From: Tissierellia bacterium
Lineage (GTDB): Bacteria; Bacillota; Clostridia; Tissierellales; Dethiosulfatibacteraceae
Length of the DNA: 5,135 nt
Direction: 5' to 3'
NCBI GenBank assembly: GCA_007116605.1
Contig: SKID01000118.1
Coordinates: 1 to 5,135, forward strand
Position numbers and translations under genes: made by a program. The notes under the pieces are model-generated. The model had not been told where the DNA came from and did not search any database. It saw only the letters and a program-made list of their open reading frames with translations. Positions 1-5,135 of this stretch are shown one piece after another. The stretch's first letter is position 1. The number at the start of each line of letters is the position of its first letter.

Positions 1-318
1 CAAGATGAACTACGTGAAAAGTTAGATTCCATGTTAAAAAAACATCAGCGGTCCTACGATCAATTGAAAATTCTTTTTGTCTTAGACTCCATAGAAGCGG
101 TTAAGTCTTCTATTAATAGAAATCATGGCTTAGCTTTTCTTCCCTATATTGCAATTAAAGAAGAATTATATTATAAACAGTTTAAAGTAGTGACCATTGA
201 AAATTTTAACCTGGACATGAATGTCTATATGATTTGCAAAAAAAATACATCGCAACCAAAGGCTGTCGATGAATTTATACAAATGTTCAAGTTAATTGGG
301 GAAAAGAGTTTTTGTTAA
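1..318 (+). CDS. LysR-family transcriptional regulator, C-terminal part (5' truncated by window edge)
   Basis: The reading frame is open from base 1, so the gene begins outside the window; the first ATG (31) is internal and should not be taken as the start. The 105 visible residues match the end of a LysR substrate-binding domain. A segment reading S-I-E-A-V-K-S-S-I-N-R-N-H-G-L-A-F-L-P corresponds to the conserved 'ligand-pocket helix, GxGxAxLP' element, and the tail fits the closing beta-alpha units that end in an amphipathic helix (DEFIQMFK). Full-length LysR proteins are about 290-300 residues, so the N-terminal helix-turn-helix and most of the effector domain are missing here. The gene ends convergently against the tusA-like gene, sharing a TTAA stop. 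LysR regulators next to sulfur-relay genes are common, but which operon it controls cannot be seen. The family call is fairly firm; the effector is unknown. Confidence 0.8.
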   Translation, partial: QDELREKLDSMLKKHQRSYDQLKILFVLDSIEAVKSSINRNHGLAFLPYIAIKEELYYKQFKVVTIENFNLDMNVYMICKKNTSQPKAVDEFIQMFKLIGEKSFC

Positions 319-527
319 TTTTTAGTGATTTTTATTTCCCAGACGCCATTCATGACCTCTTCAATAGTCACATCACAATGTTGGAATTTATCTCTTATGG
401 ATTCCACAACACAACTATGATCACAAACGACTTCTAGAGTTTCCCCTGGGGGAACCTTTGGAAGTTCTTTGTTTATCTTTAGGATTGGAACTGGACAGAT
501 ATCTCCAAAACAATTAATTTTAGTCAT
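315..527 (-). CDS. TusA/SirA-family sulfur carrier protein (sulfurtransferase)
   Basis: This is a complete 70-residue cytoplasmic protein, the normal size for the TusA/SirA/YedF fold. It carries the family signature C-P-V-P at residues 11-14, preceded by G-D-I. Cys11 is the residue that carries persulfide sulfur in this family, and Cys6 lies just upstream. The rest fits the beta-alpha-beta-alpha-beta-beta pattern, with a V-C-D-H segment near residues 34-37 and a closing strand W-E-I-K-I. The start is supported by a strong AGGGAGG site (534-540, minus strand) six bases before ATG, and a promoter lies just beyond. TusA itself passes sulfur to tRNA thiolation. Clostridial stand-alone homologues are often found with YeeE/YedE membrane proteins in thiosulfate or selenium metabolism. 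No such partner is visible here, so the acceptor is unknown and the tusA symbol is withheld. Confidence 0.9.
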   Translation of the reverse strand: MTKINCFGDICPVPILKINKELPKVPPGETLEVVCDHSCVVESIRDKFQHCDVTIEEVMNGVWEIKITKN

Positions 528-552
528 TGCAATCCTCCCTTACACTAATCCT

Positions 553-581
553 ATTATAATCGCTAATTCTGCATAAGTAAA
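553..581 (-). promoter_or_regulatory. Sigma-A-type promoter for the tusA-like gene
   Basis: Read on the minus strand, a perfect -10 hexamer TATAAT (558-553) is preceded after exactly 17 bases by TTTACT (581-576), a 4/6 match to TTGACA. It lies about 25 bp upstream of the tusA start codon, leaving a short leader that contains the AGGGAGG ribosome binding site. The spacing and the perfect -10 make this the best promoter in the window. It was found by inspection only. Confidence 0.7.
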
Positions 582-620
582 TCATATTGTTCATTTTTGT
601 ATGAATATGGGACAATCTAC

Positions 621-626
621 AAGGAG
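621..626 (+). promoter_or_regulatory. Ribosome binding site that fixes the aminotransferase start at 636
   Basis: AAGGAG lies nine bases before ATG at 636. The reading frame is open further upstream to a TTG at 597, but that TTG has no purine-rich site in front of it. Starting there would add 13 residues not expected at the N-terminus of WecE-type enzymes, which begin almost directly with a short strand such as M-I-P-F-N (here M-S-I-L-F-N). The ATG at 636 is therefore preferred. Confidence 0.8.
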
Positions 627-635
627 TTGATCGTC

Positions 636-1781
636 ATGAGCATTCTTTTTAATCAAGTGATCCTATCAGATTATGCCAAAGAGATACTGAATGATTGTAT
701 AAATACGGGTCATTTTCAGGCAGATGGAAAATATACCGATAAAGTCATTCGTTTTTTTCATACCCATTTGTCAATTGAAAAAATAGTATTAACCACCTCA
801 TGTTCTCATGCCTTAGAAGCTGCTCTTTGGTTAAAAAACATAAAACAACAAGAGGAAGTGATCATGCCTTCTTTTAATTTTCCTTCAGCTCCCAATGCTG
901 TGTTACTTCATCGAGGTTTAGTTAAGTTTTGTGATATTTCTTTAGACACCCTTTGCCCTGATGAAAATGACATGCTTAATCGCATCACCCCATTAACAAA
1001 AGCGATTATTCCATTGAACTATGGTGGCATCTCTTGCGACCTAGATCTTTTAGTAAATGCTCAATCAGACAACCGTGAATGGATCATTATTGAAGATAGC
1101 GCTCAGTGCGTGTTTAGTCAATATAAAAATCGTTATCTAGGGACTATAGGAGATATGGGATGTTTCAGTTTTCATGGTACTAAAAATATTCAAAGTGGTG
1201 AAGGCGGGGCATTAATATTAAACCACCCGGATATTCCTTTGGAAAAAGCACAAAACATGGTTCAAAAAGGGACGAATCGTCATCAGTTTATTCAAGGTCA
1301 AACATCCTTTTATACTTGGGTGGATGTGGGATCTAGTTATACACCCTCTGATCTATTGATGGCCTTGCTATATAGCCAACTTCTTGAATACCCAGAAAAA
1401 TTAATGATTCGAGAACAAGCCTTTAATCGATACCAAGAAAACCTGAGTCCATATATAGGTTATAAAGGATTCATTGCCATGACAAAGATTCCAAAGTATA
1501 ACATCTCTAATCATCACCTGTTTTATATTCGCTTGGACAACCAGTCCACACGTAATCAGCTTATGAAACAATTAAAAGACAGAAACATTGATAGTCGCTT
1601 TCACTTTATGCCACTCCATCAAAGCCCGATGGGGCAACGCTTGGGTTACCGATTAGATGATTTCCCCAATAGTCGTATTGCTTCAGAAACTTTGTTACGC
1701 TTACCACTACACAATCATATTCAGCCACATGAAGTTGATTATGTTAGTGAGTCTATTATTGACATCTTGAAGGAGCTATAA
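636..1781 (+). CDS. DegT/DnrJ/EryC1/StrS-family PLP aminotransferase, WecE/RffA-like (dTDP-4-amino-4,6-dideoxygalactose transaminase)
   Basis: This is a 381-residue cytoplasmic enzyme, close to the 376 residues of E. coli WecE. WecE converts dTDP-4-keto-6-deoxy-D-glucose plus glutamate to dTDP-4-amino-4,6-dideoxy-D-galactose. Visible landmarks are T-S-C-S-H-A-L-E (cofactor phosphate region), E-V-I-M-P-S-F-N-F, I-I-E-D-S-A-Q with Asp154 and Gln157 (PLP ring contacts), and G-C-F-S-F-H-G-T-K-N with Lys183 as the likely Schiff-base lysine. Later stretches K-G-T-N-R-x-Q-F, Y-T-W-x-D-x-G-S-S-Y and L-L-R-L-P-L closely resemble WecE rather than the wider family, as compared from memory. The ATG at 636 has a good AAGGAG site. 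The stop lies two bases before the next gene's start, so the two genes are almost certainly co-transcribed. No acetyltransferase (WecD) follows; a glycosyltransferase and an ATP-grasp ligase do. Related specificities (VioA, FdtB, ArnB) cannot be fully excluded, so the wecE symbol is not assigned. Confidence 0.88.
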   Translation: MSILFNQVILSDYAKEILNDCINTGHFQADGKYTDKVIRFFHTHLSIEKIVLTTSCSHALEAALWLKNIKQQEEVIMPSFNFPSAPNAVLLHRGLVKFCDISLDTLCPDENDMLNRITPLTKAIIPLNYGGISCDLDLLVNAQSDNREWIIIEDSAQCVFSQYKNRYLGTIGDMGCFSFHGTKNIQSGEGGALILNHPDIPLEKAQNMVQKGTNRHQFIQGQTSFYTWVDVGSSYTPSDLLMALLYSQLLEYPEKLMIREQAFNRYQENLSPYIGYKGFIAMTKIPKYNISNHHLFYIRLDNQSTRNQLMKQLKDRNIDSRFHFMPLHQSPMGQRLGYRLDDFPNSRIASETLLRLPLHNHIQPHEVDYVSESIIDILKEL

Positions 1782-1783
1782 TT

Positions 1784-2524
1784 ATGCAACCTTACCTTTC
1801 ATATGTTATTCCAGTTTATAATGGTGCCAATACCATTACCTCTTTGTGTAATGATCTCATTAGGCTATCTGAATCTTTTCACTGGGATTACGAAATCATA
1901 TTAGTTGACGATTTTTCTAAAGATCATTCTAGAAAGGTTTTAACGGACCTATCTGAGAACAATTCTGCCATTAAATCTATCTTTTTATCCGAAAACTTTG
2001 GACAGCAAAATGCCTTGTTTTGCGGTTTAAACTTTGTAACTGGACACTATGTGGTCACCCTGGATGATGATGGTCAACACCCTGTTTTTATTATTCCTCA
2101 GCTTTTAGAAAAAATTAAAACAGGATTCCATACTGTCTATGCTGTTACAGATGTTCAATACGAACAGTTCTATCGAAATCTAGGGTCTAAATTAACAGAT
2201 AAAGTGTTTACCTATCTGCTAAGAAAACCAAAAGATAAAAGAATCAGTTCTTTCAGAATTATGGAAGCTTCATTAGTAGAAAAAATAGTTGATTATCCTT
2301 ATCGGTATGTTTATCTTTCAGCCTCTATCATACAATGCACGAAAAAAATTGATCACCTTTATTATAATAAAAAACCTCGGATAATGGGTCAATCTAATTA
2401 TACTTTTATGAAACAATTTCGACTCTTTAGTCGCATTATTATCTACTATGCACCCATTCCATTTTTAGCCTTATTCCGTAAAAAAGGCTTACTTTATCAT
2501 ATTGAAAGGACAATAAATATATGA
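1784..2524 (+). CDS. Family 2 glycosyltransferase, ArnC/GtrB/DPM1-like (probable polyprenyl-phosphate glycosyltransferase)
   Basis: This is a 246-residue GT-A-fold enzyme. It opens with S-Y-V-I-P-V-Y-N (6-13), followed by I-I-L-V-D-D-F-S (38-45) for nucleotide binding. L-S-E-N-F-G-Q-Q-N-A (68-77) and T-L-D-D-D-G-Q-H-P (92-100) are typical of transferases that load sugars onto undecaprenyl or dolichyl phosphate, with the metal-binding DxD at Asp94-Asp96. S-S-F-R-I-M matches the conserved D-F-R-L element. GtrB and ArnC are usually about 310-320 residues with two C-terminal membrane helices. Here the protein stops soon after one hydrophobic stretch (about 214-231) ending in F-R-K-K, so it is probably only membrane-associated. 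AAGGAG lies eight bases before ATG, inside the end of the aminotransferase gene, and its TGA overlaps the next ATG. The donor is probably the amino sugar made by the preceding enzyme, by context only. Confidence 0.85.
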   Translation: MQPYLSYVIPVYNGANTITSLCNDLIRLSESFHWDYEIILVDDFSKDHSRKVLTDLSENNSAIKSIFLSENFGQQNALFCGLNFVTGHYVVTLDDDGQHPVFIIPQLLEKIKTGFHTVYAVTDVQYEQFYRNLGSKLTDKVFTYLLRKPKDKRISSFRIMEASLVEKIVDYPYRYVYLSASIIQCTKKIDHLYYNKKPRIMGQSNYTFMKQFRLFSRIIIYYAPIPFLALFRKKGLLYHIERTINI

Positions 2525-3792
2525 AAAAAATACCACACCATAAGACTTACAAAATCATCGTGCTCGGTGGTGGAAATTGTCAAATTTCCTTGATTAAGTA
2601 TTTAAAGCATACTGGACACTTTGTCATATTAATCGATTACTTAATTGACCCGCCAGGAAAACTATTTGCAGACATCCATCTTGAGATTTCAACCTTCCAC
2701 ATTAGTGCTATTATTGATGCTGCACTGGAATACCAAGTTGACGCTATTATCACTGCTGGAACCGATCAACCTGTTTATGCTGGTGCACAGGCATCCGAGT
2801 TTTTAAATCTACCCTTTTACATTTCATCTGATTTAGCTTATGCATTAACACATAAAAGAAAAATGAAAGATATCTTTAAGCACCATTGTATCCCAACAGT
2901 AAATTTTGGCTATTTAAGAAAAACTCTTACTCTCGATGAAATTAATAACCTTCAATTCCCCTTAGTTATTAAACCTTTTGATAGTCAAGGTCAGCGGGGT
3001 GTTTTAAAAATAAACTCCAGTGCCGATTTAATCCATGGAATGAAAGAATCATTTCTGTACACAAATGAGTCAGAAATATTATGGGAGTCTTATTATCCCA
3101 ATGATGAAATTACTATATCTGGATGGGTTTCAGAGGGTCAAACGACTATTTTTTCTGTTACTGATCGCGTCACTTTCGATACAGAGCCTCATATTGGTAT
3201 TTGTACAGCCCATCACTTTCCTTCTAAGCATTACATCAATCACAAAGACACCATTGTTCAGTTAACTAAAGATTTAGTACAAGCCTTTAATATCACTAAA
3301 GGCCCTATCTATTTTCAAATGTTGGTTGGTAGTCAAGGCATTCTTGTCAACGAAACTGCCGCTCGTATTGGAGGTGCTTTTGAAGATGTTTATATTCAAT
3401 CACTGTATGGTATTAATTTAGATGCTTTATTGTTAAACGATGTACTTGGATTTCCCAATGAATTGAAAAATGATAACTATATGGATACCACTGAAGAAGT
3501 AATCAATGTCATATTGTTTTTTGCTAGTCCAGGTACCATTTCGGAGCTTTCAGATTTGAAAGTTTTACTAAAGGAAGAATTAATTGTTGATGGTGCTTTT
3601 AATTTTAAAGTAGGTGACACGATTGGATCGATTCAAAATGCTACAGCGCGAGCAGGTCATTTAGTCATCAAAGGAAAAAATATAGCTGAGCTTAACAAAA
3701 AAACCCAGTCCGTTTTAGACCAGGTTTTTATTCTTGATGATCACCATCGTAATCTTCTTATTCGAGATGATCGATCTCATTATAGGCCATAA
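2521..3792 (+). CDS. ATP-grasp ligase with amino-acid-ligase-like C-terminal region, substrate unknown
   Basis: This 423-residue cytoplasmic protein starts with a Rossmann-like pre-ATP-grasp domain (about 11-105; G-G-G-N-C at 16-20 and I-I-T-A-G-T-D-Q). The ATP-grasp domain follows: V-I-K-P-F-D at 149-154 with Lys151, a glycine-containing loop 154-161, and W-E-S at 188-190. The metal site is Q-M-L-V at 266-269 and V-N-E-T-A-A-R-I-G-G at 276-285. Residues about 327-405 (F-F-A-S-P-G-T-I, then G-D-T-I-G, then A-R-A-G-H-L-V-I-K-G) resemble the C-terminal domain of L-amino-acid ligases. Such enzymes join a carboxylate to an amine or other nucleophile through an acyl phosphate. The start codon forms an ATGA overlap with the glycosyltransferase stop, and GAAAGGA lies ten bases upstream, so translation is coupled. 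The last 11 codons overlap the convergent phosphatase gene. By context it may acylate the 4-amino group of the cassette's sugar; the true substrate is unknown. Confidence 0.85.
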   Translation: MKKIPHHKTYKIIVLGGGNCQISLIKYLKHTGHFVILIDYLIDPPGKLFADIHLEISTFHISAIIDAALEYQVDAIITAGTDQPVYAGAQASEFLNLPFYISSDLAYALTHKRKMKDIFKHHCIPTVNFGYLRKTLTLDEINNLQFPLVIKPFDSQGQRGVLKINSSADLIHGMKESFLYTNESEILWESYYPNDEITISGWVSEGQTTIFSVTDRVTFDTEPHIGICTAHHFPSKHYINHKDTIVQLTKDLVQAFNITKGPIYFQMLVGSQGILVNETAARIGGAFEDVYIQSLYGINLDALLLNDVLGFPNELKNDNYMDTTEEVINVILFFASPGTISELSDLKVLLKEELIVDGAFNFKVGDTIGSIQNATARAGHLVIKGKNIAELNKKTQSVLDQVFILDDHHRNLLIRDDRSHYRP

Positions 3793-4360
3793 TAGTAAAC
3801 TTATTGTTATTGTTGGCTATTTGTGTCAAACTACAGTTAGAAACCACGCTTTTAAACCAAGTTTCTGCATCTAAATGACCTTCAATATAGGTGGTTATTC
3901 CTTTGACCGTCCCCCCATGTGCAACAATCAAAATATTTTTGCCTTCATAATCCCTAGCAATTTTCTTAAATCCCTCTTGTACTCTATCGTAGAATTCCTT
4001 AAGGGATTCTCCATTAGGGTACTTGAAATGCAAAGGATCTTCAACCATGGCTTGTTTCATCTGGGGATAGCGTTGCCAAATTTCGTCAAAAGGTAATCCT
4101 TCAAAATCACCACAATGAATCTCCTTTAATGCGTCTTCTTTAATAATTGGAATTTGACGGTCTCCTGCTATAATCGAAGCCGTTCTATAGGCACGGTATA
4201 AGGGACTAGCAATAATATAATCTAAAGGTATTCTCCCCATTCTTACCCCTAATTTTTCAGCTCCCAAGACACCTTCTGCTGTTAGAGGTGAGTCTTTAGA
4301 TCCCTGTACTCTTTTTTGTCTATTCCATTCGGTTTCACCATGTCGTGTTAAATATATCAT
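3758..4360 (-). CDS. Histidine phosphatase family protein (phosphoglycerate-mutase-like)
   Basis: This is a complete 200-residue cytoplasmic enzyme, normal for the small branch of the histidine phosphatase superfamily. The opening L-T-R-H-G-E-T-E-W-N holds Arg6 and His7, the histidine phosphorylated in catalysis. Further active-site residues are Arg56 or Arg59 in S-P-L-Y-R-A-Y-R-T-A, Glu80 in L-K-E-I-H-C-G-D-F-E-G as likely acid, and His148 in I-V-A-H-G-G. P-N-G-E-S-L (115-120) is also family-typical. All key residues are present, so it should be active. Substrates in this group range from alpha-ribazole phosphate (CobC) to phosphoglycerate and small phosphoesters; no cobalamin genes are near, so no specific name is justified. 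Its ATG overlaps the stop of the upstream transporter gene as ATGA, indicating one operon. Its last 10-11 codons lie antisense to the end of the ATP-grasp gene. Confidence 0.88.
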   Translation of the reverse strand: MIYLTRHGETEWNRQKRVQGSKDSPLTAEGVLGAEKLGVRMGRIPLDYIIASPLYRAYRTASIIAGDRQIPIIKEDALKEIHCGDFEGLPFDEIWQRYPQMKQAMVEDPLHFKYPNGESLKEFYDRVQEGFKKIARDYEGKNILIVAHGGTVKGITTYIEGHLDAETWFKSVVSNCSLTQIANNNNKFTIMAYNEIDHLE

Positions 4361-5135
4361 AGCTCTGCTTGTCCTCCTGTTGTAATTTCTACTTGCTTAG
4401 TATAAATCAATAGTCCTAAAATGACAATAGCACCACCTATCATTGTTTCTATACTAGGTATCTCATTTAGAAATAGATAGACTAATGAACTAGCAATCAC
4501 AGGCTCACCTAATGTAACTACGGAGATACTTGTAGAGGATAGGTACTTTAGCATCCAGTTGTAAATCGTATGCCCCAAGCCAGAACTAATAACACCATGC
4601 AATAACATCAAGAATAAGATGTCTATTGAATGGTATCCCATTCCTTGGCCACTTCCAATTGCCATCACAGTAAGAATCAATGCTGCTATAGTATAGGCCA
4701 CCCAAACATAGACCACCACATCTAAGTGTATTCTGACTTTATGACCGATCAACACGTAGCCCGCAAAGAAAATAGCTCCTGCAAAGGCTAATCCATTACC
4801 TAAACTTTGAGTGGTATTTAGACTAAAATCCTGAGCTGCAATATAGACAGCTCCTCCAAATGCCAATGCAAATCCCAACCATTGTAATCCAATTGGTTTT
4901 TCTTTTCTAAAAACCCAGTTGAATACAGCCACCATTATTGGACTCATGGTCACTAATACTGTGGAGTTTGCCACTGTAGTATACTGTAGCGAACTGATCC
5001 AAGTGCCAAAATGTCCCGCCAAAAAAACACCACTTATTACTGCCCATTTTATTTCAGATTTCTCCAACACCTTCTTCTCATAACGCATTTTTTGCACAAG
5101 CAATGGCAAAAAAAATACTGATGCAGCAATCATTC
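4357..5135 (-). CDS. EamA/DMT-superfamily membrane transporter (5' truncated by window edge)
   Basis: The frame runs off the right edge. The methionine at 5133-5131 sits where the end of the second membrane helix would be, so it is probably internal, and roughly 30-40 residues are missing from a usual length near 290-300. About 259 residues are visible, with the end of helix 2 plus about eight more hydrophobic segments. The first EamA repeat closes with a motif around A-N-S-T-V-L-V-T-M-S-P and a W-L-G-F-A-L-A-F-G-G-A helix. The second repeat closes with S-V-V-T-L-G-E-P-V-I-A-S and an I-G-G-A-I-V-I-L-G helix. The P and GxxxxxxG patterns at these places are hallmarks of drug/metabolite exporters. 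Family members move amino acids, metabolites or drugs across the cytoplasmic membrane; the substrate cannot be read from sequence. The TGA overlaps the phosphatase ATG, so the two are co-expressed. Confidence 0.87.
   Translation of the reverse strand, partial: MIAASVFFLPLLVQKMRYEKKVLEKSEIKWAVISGVFLAGHFGTWISSLQYTTVANSTVLVTMSPIMVAVFNWVFRKEKPIGLQWLGFALAFGGAVYIAAQDFSLNTTQSLGNGLAFAGAIFFAGYVLIGHKVRIHLDVVVYVWVAYTIAALILTVMAIGSGQGMGYHSIDILFLMLLHGVISSGLGHTIYNWMLKYLSSTSISVVTLGEPVIASSLVYLFLNEIPSIETMIGGAIVILGLLIYTKQVEITTGGQAEL
4373..4378 (-). promoter_or_regulatory. Ribosome binding site for the histidine phosphatase, inside the transporter gene
   Basis: AGGAGG on the minus strand is a perfect Shine-Dalgarno core, but it lies 12 bases before the phosphatase ATG, longer than the usual 5-9. 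It is inside the last codons of the transporter gene. Together with the ATGA overlap this points to re-initiation by ribosomes finishing the transporter. The N-terminal R-H-G motif six residues in rules out a later start. Confidence 0.65.

Noticed and set aside
299..340. GGGAAA / TTTCCC inverted repeat around the LysR-tusA stop codons as a bidirectional terminator
   Set aside because: The stem is only six pairs with a loop of about 30 bases and no U-tract follows on either strand.
597..635. 13-residue N-terminal extension of the aminotransferase starting at TTG 597
   Set aside because: There is no ribosome binding site before the TTG, whereas ATG 636 has AAGGAG at a suitable distance and matches the usual WecE N-terminus.
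3065..3265. 66-codon open frame on the plus strand inside the ATP-grasp gene
   Set aside because: It is out of frame with a well-supported ATP-grasp domain and shows no ribosome binding site or recognisable motif; its hydrophobic look is typical of a shifted frame.
636..3792. The cassette as a mobile element or genomic island
   Set aside because: No integrase, transposase, tRNA gene, direct repeats or clear shift in base composition was seen at its ends.
3763..3794. Short palindromes near the ATP-grasp stop (GAGAT-gatcg-ATCTC and ATTAT-aggcc-ATAAT) as a terminator
   Set aside because: Both stems are only five pairs, the second is all A/T, and neither is followed by a run of T; the sequence is also coding on both strands.
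3875..4096. 73-codon plus-strand open frame antisense to the phosphatase
   Set aside because: It lies wholly opposite a gene with intact catalytic motifs and has no family signature of its own.

Overview
The window is AT-rich, gene-dense DNA with strong AGGAGG-type ribosome binding sites, ATGA start/stop overlaps and a near-consensus sigma-A type promoter. This suggests a low-GC Gram-positive bacterium, most likely a Clostridia-type Firmicute; the lineage is inferred from style and gene content and was not tested by a search. There are seven genes, two of them cut by the window edges. No RNA gene, insertion sequence, CRISPR array or convincing intrinsic terminator was found, and the only sizeable gap between genes is about 108 bp (528-635).

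Layout. At the left edge is the C-terminal third of a LysR-type regulator (1-318, +). It converges on a small TusA/SirA-like sulfur carrier protein gene (315-527, -), and the two share a TTAA tetranucleotide as stop codons. After a divergent intergenic region carrying a good minus-strand promoter for tusA comes a tight plus-strand three-gene cassette (636-3792): a WecE/RffA-like nucleotide-sugar aminotransferase, a GT2 glycosyltransferase of the ArnC/GtrB/dolichol-phosphate-mannose-synthase type, and an ATP-grasp ligase. The last gene converges on, and overlaps by 35 bp, a histidine phosphatase gene (3758-4360, -). That gene is translationally coupled to an upstream EamA/DMT-family transporter gene (4357-5135, -), which runs off the right edge.

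How the genes may work together. The cassette is the most interesting part. The aminotransferase should make a dTDP-4-amino-4,6-dideoxyhexose (by homology dTDP-Fuc4N), and the GT2 enzyme resembles those that load sugars onto polyprenyl phosphate. The ATP-grasp protein has a C-terminal region resembling that of L-amino-acid ligases and could acylate the sugar amine with an amino acid or other carboxylate. The arrangement resembles a minimal arn pathway (ArnB aminotransferase, ArnC transferase) with an ATP-grasp ligase where formylation or acetylation would be expected. This is a hypothesis. No genes for making the dTDP-4-keto-6-deoxyglucose precursor, no flippase and no final transferase are in the window. 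The flanking genes (sulfur carrier and LysR; phosphatase and transporter) show no evident link to the cassette.
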